Assembly (NCBI RefSeq): GCF_958350005.1
Contig: NZ_CATWFF010000048.1
Location: 1-12,729, forward strand
From: an uncultured Megasphaera sp.
GTDB lineage: Bacteria > Bacillota > Negativicutes > Veillonellales > Megasphaeraceae
DNA: 12,729 nt
Direction of reading: 5' to 3'
The position numbers and the translations under genes were made by a program. The notes under the pieces are model-generated. The model was not told the origin of the DNA, ran no database searches, and saw only the letters and a program-made list of their open reading frames with translations. Position 1 is the stretch's first letter; every line of letters starts with the position of its first letter. This document shows, one piece after another, positions 5,607 through 12,302 of this stretch.

Positions 5607-8470
5607 CAGTATGCACCTCCATAATTCAGCTGGCTCTGCTGGATGAGCCGGGCTAGGGTATAGGCAATCTTGTCGATATCCGCTTCTTCCCGGACAACGA
5701 AGGTGTTGCCCGACACCTGCACCGACGGCATGACGGTGCCGCCAGCCTGGGAAAACTGCTTCTGCAGCATCCGTTCCGTCGTCGCATGGGGATAAATCCA
5801 GCTGTTGCCAGGCAGGCGAATCAATTCGCCGCCCCGTTCATTGACCTCAGTCCAGCCGCCGGCAAAATTGACAGCCCCCGTCGCATGACCTGGAATCAGG
5901 CTGCCTATGTCAAAATTAAAAGATGGCAATGAAGGAAGCGAAATACTGGAAGCCTTGCTGGAAATATCCTCCCAGGCACTGGCCGCGCTAGCTTTCAGCG
6001 GTCCCCATACATTGGCATCAAACCATCCTGTAATGCCGCTCCAGGCGCTTTCGATGCCGCCCTGCGCCGAATTGGCGCCGTCTATAATCCTTCTCCATGT
6101 GCTGGATGCCCATTCTCCCAGCTCGCTCAGGGCATTACATGCGCTGTCTTTCGCCTGAGAAAAGGAGGCAGACCAGGCCTGATTCTTCTCTGCTGCCGTC
6201 TGGGCAATCAAGTCCCAGCAGCCAGAGGCAAAAGACTGGGCTTCGCCGGTCTTGGCCTGCATGTAACTTGCAAAGTTGTCCAGCGTCTGATGGATGCTTT
6301 GTTCCCAATCCTGCCCAGTTGCTTTCAGCTGCTCACAGGACTGGGTATACGTGGCAACCCATTCCTGATTTTTGGCGGCGAATTGCTGAGTAATGCCATC
6401 CCAGTCCATGCCGCCAATAGCCTGACCAAGAGCCCCGCCGCCAAATGACCCGGCAATGCCGCCAATGGCGCCGCCAATTGCAGCCCCTGGGGCCGCTCCT
6501 ACGCCGCCGAACATGGCGCCGATACCAGCGCCGGCTGCAACTCCCGCTTTCGTGCCGGCAATCCAGCCAGCCGTACTGCCAATGGCTCCGCCAGCAGCCT
6601 GACCGCGTTGTCCTTCTGGCGCCATGGCCATATCGAGCATTCCATTAGCCAGTGTCAGGCCCAGGCCCCAGCGACTGGCCAGCCGCGTCAATCGGCTCAG
6701 ACGGCTGCCGCCCGGCGCAGGTTTCGGCTGCTGTGATGGCCCGCCGCCCGGCGACGGCGTTCCCGACCCCGGCGCTGTACTGCCATTGACAATGACCGTT
6801 CTGGCATTGATGACCATATCAGACGGCATGGAACCGCCGCCAGGAAGAGATGCCGGCCGGGATGTTGCAAGCCCCGTCAGATAATCTTTCGCTCGTTTGG
6901 CAAGGCTGGCAATCTTTACAAGCCCTGCCACCAAGGCACCGCCGGCCAGAACAGAACCGACGCCATCCATGGCCAGGGCTTTGTCTTTCAGGTCTTTAAA
7001 GGCCGTACCCAGACCTTTCAGAATGGCCTGCACTCCCAGGCCGTTTTGCTGCACGCTGTTACTAAATACAGTCAGTACCCTATCAGCTTCCTGCACAAAG
7101 CTGCGCAGACCAGATGCTGCATTTCCCTGCATCAGCCGCATGGTGAAAGTATCCCAGTCACCGGATAAGTATTCCAAATCACCGGCCAGATTATCCAGCC
7201 TGGTTTTGGCCATTTTCTCAGCTGCACCGTTGGAATGATCAATAGCGTCGGCCAGAGAATTAAACTTATCGTCCGATTCATTAACGATAGCCAGTAATCC
7301 GCCCATGGCATCCTGCCCGGCTAATGCCGAAGCGACAGAGGCCTTCTGTGCCGGCGTCAGGTCCCGGAATCCGGCCCGTAAGTCGCGCAGGATTTGCCGG
7401 AATGGTTTCATATTCCCGGATGCATCTGTAATGGATATGCCCAGCTGATTCATCGCATCAGCCGCTTCTTTTGGCGGGTCAGCCAATCTGGTCAAGAGGG
7501 ACCGCAGACTGGTGCCGGCCGTTTCTGATTTAATACCGGCATTGGCCATAGTACCGATGGCAATGGCCATATCCTGTATGCTGTAGCCCATGGCTCCAGC
7601 CAGTGGCGCTACATACTTAAAGGTATACCCCATCTTGCCGACGCTGGTATTAGAATTCGTGGCGGCCGCTGCCAACACATCAGAAAACATGGCCGCATCT
7701 GATGCCTGTAGCCGAAATGCGGATAAGGCGTCGGTCACGATATCCGACACGCTGGCCAGGTCTTCCCCAGACGCGGCTGCCAGATTCATGACACCCGGAA
7801 GCCCTGCCATCATTTCGTCCGTTTTCCAGCCGGCCATGCCCATGTATTCTAATGCCTGTGCCGATTCCAGCGCAGAGAATTTCGTTTCTGCACCCATTTG
7901 AATGGCTTTTTCTGTCAGTCGCTGAAAATCAGCTGCACTGGCGCCGGAAATAGCTCGTACTGCCGACATTTCCTTTTCAAAGTCCATATAGCCTTTCACG
8001 GCATCATAAACACCAAAGCCCATGCCAGCCGCCCCGGCCATCTGCACGGACGTGCCCATGAGCGCACCGCTGGCCATGTTGGACAGGCCATTTTTCATCT
8101 GATTCAGCGGTCCATTGCCACCAGACAGATTTTGACGTACATTGACAACAGCCGTATACGTTTTCCCCTGGAACTGCCTGAGCCCGGACTTTACCCTGGA
8201 AATCGTCTGAGACGCTTCATCTTTTGCCCGTATTGTGGCGGCATAAACACCGCGGATGCCGGACAGAGATGTCTTGGCCTTGGCGGCCTTCTGAGATAAA
8301 CCAACTGCTGCCACACCGGCACGCTGCATCTCCGCTGCCGCTTTATCAACGGCCGGAGACACATCCTGCAGGGATTTCGAGAAGGAGGAAAAGCCGGACT
8401 GCGCTTTTTTGACCTGTGCTGTGAAGTTGTCTTTTAATTCTAATGTTGCGCTTAATACGTACTCACTCAT
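5606..8470 (-). CDS. xkdO: Tail tape measure protein (TP901 core family)
   Basis: The largest gene, 954 residues. Tape measure proteins set tail length and are released through the tube during infection. Residues 1-130 are helical, basic and polar. Residues about 155-400 are the TP901/PhageMin_Tail core (YMDFEKEMSAVRAISGASA; MGAETKFSALESAQALEYMG; AGWKTDEMMAGLPGVMNLAA; TFKYVAPLAGAMGYS; AGIKSETAGTSLRSLLTRLA). Residues about 500-525 are hydrophobic. Residues 538-590 are a Pro/Gly/Ser linker. Residues 625-688 are a Gly/Ala-rich hydrophobic zipper. Residues 700-835 are Trp-rich helices, and residues 860-901 hold the common tape-measure ending (HATGAVNFAGG; VNERGGELIRLPG; YPHATTERML). At roughly 1.5 angstrom per residue the tail would be about 140 nm (rule of thumb). 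The ATG at 8470-8468 overlaps the TGA of the frameshifted chaperone as ATGA; GGGGGGAGGG lies upstream. Confidence 0.95.
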   Translation of the reverse strand: MSEYVLSATLELKDNFTAQVKKAQSGFSSFSKSLQDVSPAVDKAAAEMQRAGVAAVGLSQKAAKAKTSLSGIRGVYAATIRAKDEASQTISRVKSGLRQFQGKTYTAVVNVRQNLSGGNGPLNQMKNGLSNMASGALMGTSVQMAGAAGMGFGVYDAVKGYMDFEKEMSAVRAISGASAADFQRLTEKAIQMGAETKFSALESAQALEYMGMAGWKTDEMMAGLPGVMNLAAASGEDLASVSDIVTDALSAFRLQASDAAMFSDVLAAAATNSNTSVGKMGYTFKYVAPLAGAMGYSIQDMAIAIGTMANAGIKSETAGTSLRSLLTRLADPPKEAADAMNQLGISITDASGNMKPFRQILRDLRAGFRDLTPAQKASVASALAGQDAMGGLLAIVNESDDKFNSLADAIDHSNGAAEKMAKTRLDNLAGDLEYLSGDWDTFTMRLMQGNAASGLRSFVQEADRVLTVFSNSVQQNGLGVQAILKGLGTAFKDLKDKALAMDGVGSVLAGGALVAGLVKIASLAKRAKDYLTGLATSRPASLPGGGSMPSDMVINARTVIVNGSTAPGSGTPSPGGGPSQQPKPAPGGSRLSRLTRLASRWGLGLTLANGMLDMAMAPEGQRGQAAGGAIGSTAGWIAGTKAGVAAGAGIGAMFGGVGAAPGAAIGGAIGGIAGSFGGGALGQAIGGMDWDGITQQFAAKNQEWVATYTQSCEQLKATGQDWEQSIHQTLDNFASYMQAKTGEAQSFASGCWDLIAQTAAEKNQAWSASFSQAKDSACNALSELGEWASSTWRRIIDGANSAQGGIESAWSGITGWFDANVWGPLKASAASAWEDISSKASSISLPSLPSFNFDIGSLIPGHATGAVNFAGGWTEVNERGGELIRLPGNSWIYPHATTERMLQKQFSQAGGTVMPSVQVSGNTFVVREEADIDKIAYTLARLIQQSQLNYGGAY

Positions 8471-9005
8471 TTCGGTTTCCCTCCCCCCGCAATCACGGCC
8501 AGCTCAGCCTCTCGTTTCTGAGCCATCTCCATAGCTGCATGGCAAAACAATTTTTCTGTTGGTGATAACGAAAAGAAATAGGCCAACGTATGTCCCTTGA
8601 GGACCAAAAAAGCGGCTGTTGCCGCTTCCCAGTCCTCAGTAATTAGTTTTTTACGTCTTCATGTACTTTCGCTGCCAGCGTCTTACCATACCCGGCGCAT
8701 TCCAGAATCTTTCGAGCTAATGCAGGCGCTTCGCCTGGGTCAAATAGCTTTCCGATAATATCCGTCGGTTCCACGCAGCCATAGGCTTCCTGCAATTTGG
8801 CGTCTTTCAGATTGGGGGCAACGACAAGATTTAAAATAGCGTACTCATCGGCACCGTCACTCATGTCAAAAATTTCCGACGCCATAGACCGGGACGCTTT
8901 TTTGACCGTTACCGTTCCAATGCTGGTCTGAATGTCAAATTGTTCCTCTTTCTTGGCTAAAATCGCATCTTTCTGCTTCAGTAATTCCTGTATACTAACT
9001 GCCAT
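8467..9005 (-). CDS. Tail assembly chaperone, -1 frameshift fusion product (GT-like)
   Basis: Predicted 179-residue product made when ribosomes slip back one base at the heptamer at 8652-8646. It keeps residues 1-119 of the XkdN-like protein and continues in the -1 frame for 59 codons, beginning LITEDWEAATAAFLVLKG, then YFFSLSPTEKLFCHAAMEMA, and ending in a Gly/Lys tail at TGA 8469-8467. The -1 frame has a TGA at 8661-8659, so it is open only from 8658 leftwards; both frames overlap for just a few codons and that overlap contains the slippery site. The extension has no ATG until its 38th codon, which argues against separate initiation. Its last codon overlaps the tape-measure start. Lambda G/GT-type pairs upstream of tape measures share this logic: the short form is in excess, and the long form binds the tape measure and recruits tube subunits. 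Frameshift efficiency cannot be judged here. Confidence 0.85.
8601..8635 (-). promoter_or_regulatory. Hairpin downstream of the slippery site, terminator-like
   Basis: On the coding strand AAGCGGC (8627-8621), loop AACA, and GCCGCTT (8616-8610) form a perfect 7-bp stem. It can be extended by G-U pairs and then by GGAC (8635-8632) with GTCC (8604-8601). The inner stem starts 18 bases and the outer stem 10 bases after the heptamer, a position suited to stimulating frameshifting. The inner stem is followed by six Ts (8611-8606), so it also has the shape of an intrinsic terminator in the sense direction. Which role dominates cannot be decided by reading. Confidence 0.65.
8643..9005 (-). CDS. xkdN: Tail assembly chaperone, short form (XkdN-like)
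   Basis: A 120-residue zero-frame product lying between the tail tube and tape-measure genes, the XkdN position. The N-terminus (MAVSIQELLKQKDAILAKKE) followed by IQTSIGTVTVKKASRS matches the XkdN family, as do the acidic mid-region (SDGADEYAILNLVVAPNLKD) and the closing segment with DIIGKLFDPGEAPALARKIL. This family does not enter the mature tail; it keeps tube and tape-measure subunits assembly-competent. The ATG at 9005-9003 has AGGAGATGA upstream, and the gene lies 11 bases from the tube gene stop. Translation ends at TAA 8645-8643 immediately after the slippery heptamer, so most ribosomes should make this form and a fraction the fusion described separately. Confidence 0.9.
   Translation of the reverse strand: MAVSIQELLKQKDAILAKKEEQFDIQTSIGTVTVKKASRSMASEIFDMSDGADEYAILNLVVAPNLKDAKLQEAYGCVEPTDIIGKLFDPGEAPALARKILECAGYGKTLAAKVHEDVKN
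8646..8652 (-). promoter_or_regulatory. Slippery heptamer A AAA AAC for -1 ribosomal frameshifting
   Basis: On the coding strand the zero-frame codons are GTA AAA AAC TAA, giving the canonical X XXY YYZ heptamer A AAA AAC in the correct phase, directly followed by the stop codon. After slipping, both tRNAs re-pair with AAA AAA and the next codon is CTA in an open frame. A hairpin begins 10-18 bases downstream. This is seen directly in the sequence; function follows from known -1 frameshift sites in tail chaperone genes. Confidence 0.88.
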
Positions 9006-9016
9006 ATTATCATCTC

Positions 9017-9472
9017 CTATTCCACCGTTTCAATGAACTGTGCATCTTCCGGCGTAAAGCCAAAGGGAAATTCCTTTTCTACGACTGTCCCTTTTTCAAA
9101 GGTCATGAGCGTCAGTTCATTAAACCATACGTTATCAATGGAGCAGCGTTCTTTCTGTCCATCTGCCGCATCCGGATCTTCAATCAGGCCAACCAACGTA
9201 GCTCGCGGATCACGGCCGGATTTGTATTCTTCCAGGTACTTGTTAATATTGCGGTTAATGACCGATTTGATGGTAATTGTCCCCGTACCTGTCAGGGATA
9301 CGATCTTGCTATCCTTGCTGTTGCCAATGAGGACGTCTTCCCGGTCTGCTGTCACTTTGGCTTCAAACTTGGAAATTTCAAACAGCACTTCATTGTCCCA
9401 CCATACTTTACCGTGAGATCCATTCCAGCGGCGTCTGCCGCGATATGTTACCGATTCAGCTTCTCTGGCCAT
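9017..9472 (-). CDS. xkdM: Tail tube protein (XkdM-like)
   Basis: A 151-residue protein immediately after the sheath gene, as expected for the inner tube of a contractile tail. It matches the XkdM/DUF2001 tube family: the start YRGRRRWNGSHGKVWWDNEV, the strand EISKFEAKVTADREDV, the central SLTGTGTITIKSVINRNINK, the block GRDPRATLVGLIEDPDAADG, and the ending VVEKEFPFGFTPEDAQFIET. Length is close to the family's usual 145-150 residues. Hexamers of this protein stack around the tape measure to form the DNA channel. The ATG at 9472-9470 has AAGGAGG with a 7-base spacer and lies 15 bases from the sheath stop, a layout that fits high expression. Confidence 0.93.
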   Translation of the reverse strand: MAREAESVTYRGRRRWNGSHGKVWWDNEVLFEISKFEAKVTADREDVLIGNSKDSKIVSLTGTGTITIKSVINRNINKYLEEYKSGRDPRATLVGLIEDPDAADGQKERCSIDNVWFNELTLMTFEKGTVVEKEFPFGFTPEDAQFIETVE

Positions 9473-9487
9473 ATGTATTCCTCCTTA

Positions 9488-10666
9488 CTACATCATAAAG
9501 GTAATCTTCAAATCTTCCATGGCATTGACCGGCGTAATACGGCCTGTCAGATATACGTAGGTTCCCGTATTGTATTCCCGGATGGCCTGCTTGGTCATCG
9601 TGCCGGGATCATCCCCATGCAGGACGACATAATCCCGCTGCGCTTCTTCATCAATATCGACGTAATTCTGTGCCGTATCGCTGTTATCGAGGACGTTGCC
9701 CTTGAGCCCATTGAAATATACGCCAATGGCGGCGATAAAGTTCATTTTGTGGTTGTAATCGTTAATATACTTGCCTACATACGATGTCTTGAACGTATCA
9801 CGGATATCGTCCTGAATCATGTCAATGGCTTCGACAATCTTGATGAAGCGGAAATCCTGGCCTACGTCCGTCGTAAACGTGGTCAGGCTGTTGATGGCCC
9901 GGGCAATTTTGACGCCGTTATCGTCTTTTTCGTCAAACAGTACCAATTCGCCGTTATTGATATTGCTGTCAATGTCTTCGTAAGCCGCACAGCTTACGAC
10001 TTCGTCCAGCGTGTAATACGTGGCACTGCGGTCCAGTGCAAGGCCAGCCAGGATGCCGGCAATACGTGCCGTATACTGCGTCGCCGTATAGGTAATGTAC
10101 GGTTCTGCTGCAGCCTGTGCTTGTCCAACGACAGCATTCCCTGCTGCGGCGCTGGCATCATAGTCCGGATTGGCTACCTGAATAGCTCCAGTCGTAAAAT
10201 TGATGACGCCTTTATCATCTGCCGGCTGATCGGCAACGACAGCCTTAAATGTTTTGCGCTTGTTATTGCGCTGCGCCTTGATCCACGACGCCAGGTCTTC
10301 CATGTCCTGCGCTGTCCCCGTAGGTGCGCAGATGTAATTCCACTTCACATCGGCAATTTTCTTCAGGATATCGGCCTGGGTCAGCTGGGCATTTTCGACG
10401 TCGCTGTTTGGCAATGTGTATACCAGGATGCGCAGCGGCGTGCCGAGAAGGCACTTTTTAATCAGGTCTACATTGCTGGCCGATAAGCCCGTATCGGGGA
10501 TATCGGTCACATCGTTAATCTTGTAATACGACGACGTGTCGGTCGTTTCATTCTTCAGTATCATCACGACGATCCCGCGGGCGGAACGGGCAATGGCACT
10601 GATAGCCTTCGTTTTAAAATCAATAATGACCGACGGGCGGCCAAATACTTCCTGTTCGTTTGGCAT
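9488..10666 (-). CDS. xkdK: Contractile tail sheath protein (XkdK-like)
   Basis: A 392-residue tail sheath protein, the subunit that contracts to drive the tube into the host. Matching features: the N-terminal linker FGRPSVIIDFKTKAISAIAR (8-27), then SARGIVVMILKNE; a subtilisin-like core with PLRILVYTLPN and the NYICAPTGT strand; YTATQYTARIAGILAGLALD with RSATYYTLDEVV (193-224); and the C-terminal KIVEAIDMIQDDIRDTFKTS, KYINDYNHKMNF and TGRITPVNAMEDLKITF (274-390). It is smaller than PBSX XkdK and closer to the compact clostridial sheaths. An Ala-rich stretch at about 159-190 looks like an insertion. I chose the ATG at 10666-10664 rather than an in-frame start 17 codons upstream because AAAGGAAGG lies 7-8 bases before it and the upstream extension would overlap the previous gene. 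Confidence 0.93.
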   Translation of the reverse strand: MPNEQEVFGRPSVIIDFKTKAISAIARSARGIVVMILKNETTDTSSYYKINDVTDIPDTGLSASNVDLIKKCLLGTPLRILVYTLPNSDVENAQLTQADILKKIADVKWNYICAPTGTAQDMEDLASWIKAQRNNKRKTFKAVVADQPADDKGVINFTTGAIQVANPDYDASAAAGNAVVGQAQAAAEPYITYTATQYTARIAGILAGLALDRSATYYTLDEVVSCAAYEDIDSNINNGELVLFDEKDDNGVKIARAINSLTTFTTDVGQDFRFIKIVEAIDMIQDDIRDTFKTSYVGKYINDYNHKMNFIAAIGVYFNGLKGNVLDNSDTAQNYVDIDEEAQRDYVVLHGDDPGTMTKQAIREYNTGTYVYLTGRITPVNAMEDLKITFMM

Positions 10667-10670
10667 GGTT

Positions 10671-11114
10671 TTACCTTCCTTTCGTAATCGTAACCTGCAG
10701 CTCTTCCATGAGCTCATCTGTCAGCCGTGCAGCTTCACGGTAGTCAGCAAATTCCAGGTTAAAAATATAGTGCAGCACATCATCATGGATAGTTGTTTCT
10801 GCATCGAGTACCGTAATGGCCCGGTCTTCCACGTAGAATACAGGCCGGATGAGCACATCTACCGTATCGGCGATGTCATACAAAACGGCCCGGTCCACAC
10901 GGCCGTACTCATCTTCGTCCGGCACGAAGGTAATATCGATCTGTATGGTTCGCTCGCTGTATATGTCATCAAACGTATGAGTGATAGGCTGCATTTCCAC
11001 ATAAAAATACGGCGCATCTCGTTTTTCTACATGGTCGAAATGCACCGCATAATCTGGGCAGTTTTTCTTGAGTAAGGCCGTGATGGCCTTTTTGATACTT
11101 CGTAATCTAATCAT
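10671..11114 (-). CDS. xkdJ: XkdJ-like tail completion / tail terminator protein
   Basis: A 147-residue protein between the gp10-like gene and the sheath gene. The sequence runs from a basic N-terminus (MIRLRSIKKAITALLKKN) through PDYAVHFDHVEKRDAPYFYV and a beta-rich section (RTIQIDITFVPDEDEYGRVD), then LYDIADTVDVLIRPVFYVED, and ends in LEFADYREAARLTDELMEEL. This is the usual pattern of the phage tail terminator / XkdJ family, which caps the tube when it reaches full length and joins it to the head. A longer frame runs up to 11324, but it would lie inside the coding region of the previous gene; the ATG at 11114-11112 gives a normal 8-base overlap. The nearest GGAG is 13 bases upstream, so initiation probably relies on coupling. 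The stop TAA at 10673-10671 is 4 bases before the sheath start. Confidence 0.82.
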   Translation of the reverse strand: MIRLRSIKKAITALLKKNCPDYAVHFDHVEKRDAPYFYVEMQPITHTFDDIYSERTIQIDITFVPDEDEYGRVDRAVLYDIADTVDVLIRPVFYVEDRAITVLDAETTIHDDVLHYIFNLEFADYREAARLTDELMEELQVTITKGR

Positions 11115-11484
11115 CGCCAAATATATTCTCCATAATTTGTTTCGCGTCGTCCCGGAAGGTTTTACTAGACTGTTGCATTGCACGATGTAACATTTTTTTG
11201 CCGGGTACAAACCGCCCTCTGTGATTCCTGACACGGTGGCCGTATTCGACGTGAGCGGCATATTCGACATTATTGTAAACCGTAATAGAACCCTGTGAAG
11301 CGCGGGTACGTTTCCAACCGTCATCTCTTAAATGACCTGTATCTACAGGCGTATTGTCTTTTGCCTTTCCCAGGATAACCTCCGCTTCCTGGGCGACAAA
11401 CTGATTTCGTTTTGCCGGTCCTTCTTTGACAATACGGTCCAGATGGTCGCCAAAATCGTCAAATCCATCAAAGGTAAGTCCCAT
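11107..11484 (-). CDS. xkdI: HK97 gp10-like / XkdI-like head-tail protein
   Basis: A 125-residue protein with the gp10 family signature: PVDTGHLRDDGW at 46-57, VEYAAHVEYGHRVR at 73-86 and a basic FVPGKKMLHRAM at 92-103. The pattern P-V-D-T-G-x-L-R, later Y-A-x-x-V-E-Y-G-x-R, and a closing G-x-x-M/F-L is conserved in HK97 gp10 and PBSX XkdI proteins that take part in joining heads and tails. The N-terminal DGFDDFGDHLDRI is a typical amphipathic start helix. The ATG at 11484-11482 overlaps the previous TGA by one base (TGATG); the upstream GAGAGTGAGG is a weak ribosome binding site, consistent with termination-reinitiation. It ends at TAG 11109-11107 within the start of the next gene. Confidence 0.9.
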   Translation of the reverse strand: MGLTFDGFDDFGDHLDRIVKEGPAKRNQFVAQEAEVILGKAKDNTPVDTGHLRDDGWKRTRASQGSITVYNNVEYAAHVEYGHRVRNHRGRFVPGKKMLHRAMQQSSKTFRDDAKQIMENIFGDD

Positions 11485-11852
11485 CAGGCCTCACTCTCCC
11501 TTCGTACGCTGATTTCCTGATGCGTCGGATACTGGAACGCCTGCGCCGCATACAGCACAAAAGACTGGCCTTCATGGGTAATAGTCAGCACATCGTCTGG
11601 CCGGATATCATACGACGGTTCCAGGCAGATACGCAGGTCCGTCCGCAGCCAGTATTCCCGGTTGCGCTTCTCGCTCTGCAGCTCTTTGCCGTACTGGCTC
11701 AGCTTGCAGGGCACGTCCGTATACACGGCAGTCATGGCAAAGCTATCGGCGCCTTCCTCGTCCTGGGTCCGCACTTGCCGGGATACAGTGACCCGGTCGT
11801 GATACATGTACTGCATCAGGGCTGCCCGGCATTGGCTATATGGCAGGTTCAT
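11484..11852 (-). CDS. xkdH: Head closure / XkdH-like protein
   Basis: A 122-residue protein with the pattern of XkdH/YqbH (DUF3599-type) head-closure proteins: a short N-terminal helix, YHDRVTVSRQVRTQDEEGAD (17-36), the VYTDVPCKLSQYGKE turn (44-58), a beta section DLRICLEPSYDIRPDDVLTI, and the terminal FQYPTHQEISVRRESEA. The conserved sequence logic is D-R-V-x-V/I, P-C-K/R-L-S, I-x-x-G/D-D-x-x-x-V/I, then Y-x-x-H-Q-E. Such proteins plug the connector once DNA packaging is complete. The start codon forms an ATGA overlap with the preceding gene, so translation is probably coupled. Family identity is inferred from pattern and position. Confidence 0.85.
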   Translation of the reverse strand: MNLPYSQCRAALMQYMYHDRVTVSRQVRTQDEEGADSFAMTAVYTDVPCKLSQYGKELQSEKRNREYWLRTDLRICLEPSYDIRPDDVLTITHEGQSFVLYAAQAFQYPTHQEISVRRESEA

Positions 11853-12235
11853 TCAGGCCACCTCACTTTACGATAGATATGGAGCTGCGGCTTGATGCTG
11901 TCAAAATCTGCCTGCGTTGCGGTTCCTACTGCCGATACTTCGGATACAGCAAACTGGAACTCCGTGTCGTTCTGCTTGATGCTTTTAAGTGGGGCGGCAA
12001 CATCGCCGGCACTGCCACTCGATGTATTGCGGCACCATTTGGCAATCATCTGAGCTGCTGTAAAGGTCAGGGCTGCCGGAAAATCCTCACGATGGCAGTA
12101 ATCCAGGACATTACACACAAACTGCTGCGCATACATAGGAAGCAGCATCTGCAGCTGCGTGTCGCATGAATCGACAAGCATGCGGGCTTTATTCACAATG
12201 TCTTTCTCGGCCTCGTCAGCAGATAGATACAGCAT
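11849..12235 (-). CDS. Head-tail connector / adaptor protein (YqbG- and gp6-like)
   Basis: A 128-residue mostly helical protein that opens the continuous block of joining and tail genes. MLYLSADEAEKDIVNKARML starts a helical region; AQQFVCNVLDYCHREDFPAA and LTFTAAQMIAKWCRN fit the gp6-like connector pattern, where a conserved L-x-x-x-x-x-x-x-I-L-x-Y helix is followed by P-x-x-L. The C-terminal half (GDVAAPLKSIKQNDTEFQFA, then ADFDSIKPQLHIYRKVRW) resembles the part of YqbG-type proteins that contacts the portal and ends near the next joining protein. The ATG at 12235-12233 has a strong AAAGGAGGGG upstream. It lies 24 bases after the T-run of an intrinsic terminator, so no promoter fits between them. 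The end overlaps the next gene as ATGA. Confidence 0.82.
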   Translation of the reverse strand: MLYLSADEAEKDIVNKARMLVDSCDTQLQMLLPMYAQQFVCNVLDYCHREDFPAALTFTAAQMIAKWCRNTSSGSAGDVAAPLKSIKQNDTEFQFAVSEVSAVGTATQADFDSIKPQLHIYRKVRWPE

Positions 12236-12259
12236 TTGTCTCCCCTCCTTTCAGGCATG

Positions 12260-12288
12260 AAAAAAGCACCCACTATATCGCGAGTGCC
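12260..12288 (-). terminator. Intrinsic terminator after the YjcQ-family gene
   Basis: On the minus strand GCACTCGC (12287-12280), loop GATATA, and GTGGGTGC (12273-12266) form an 8-bp stem with two G-U pairs, followed by six Ts (12265-12260). It begins 15 bases past the YjcQ-gene stop. The opposite strand has no T-run after the stem, so it works in the gene direction only. The G-U pairs suggest moderate rather than full strength. Confidence 0.7.
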
Positions 12289-12302
12289 AATATAACCGTT
12301 TC

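Noticed and set aside
8467..8642. Independent small gene in the gap between chaperone and tape measure
   Set aside because: The open frame has no ATG until well inside it, and it connects smoothly to the upstream gene through the slippery heptamer, so a frameshift extension is the simpler reading.
9413..10486. Plus-strand open frame of 357 codons opposite the sheath gene
   Set aside because: It is antisense to a clear tail sheath gene. Its translation has no recognisable domain, no good ribosome binding site was seen, and long antisense frames are expected from this codon bias.
10671..11324. Longer version of the XkdJ-like gene starting at 11324
   Set aside because: The first 70 codons lie inside the gp10-like gene in another frame and do not resemble the family; the ATG at 11114 gives normal length and overlap.
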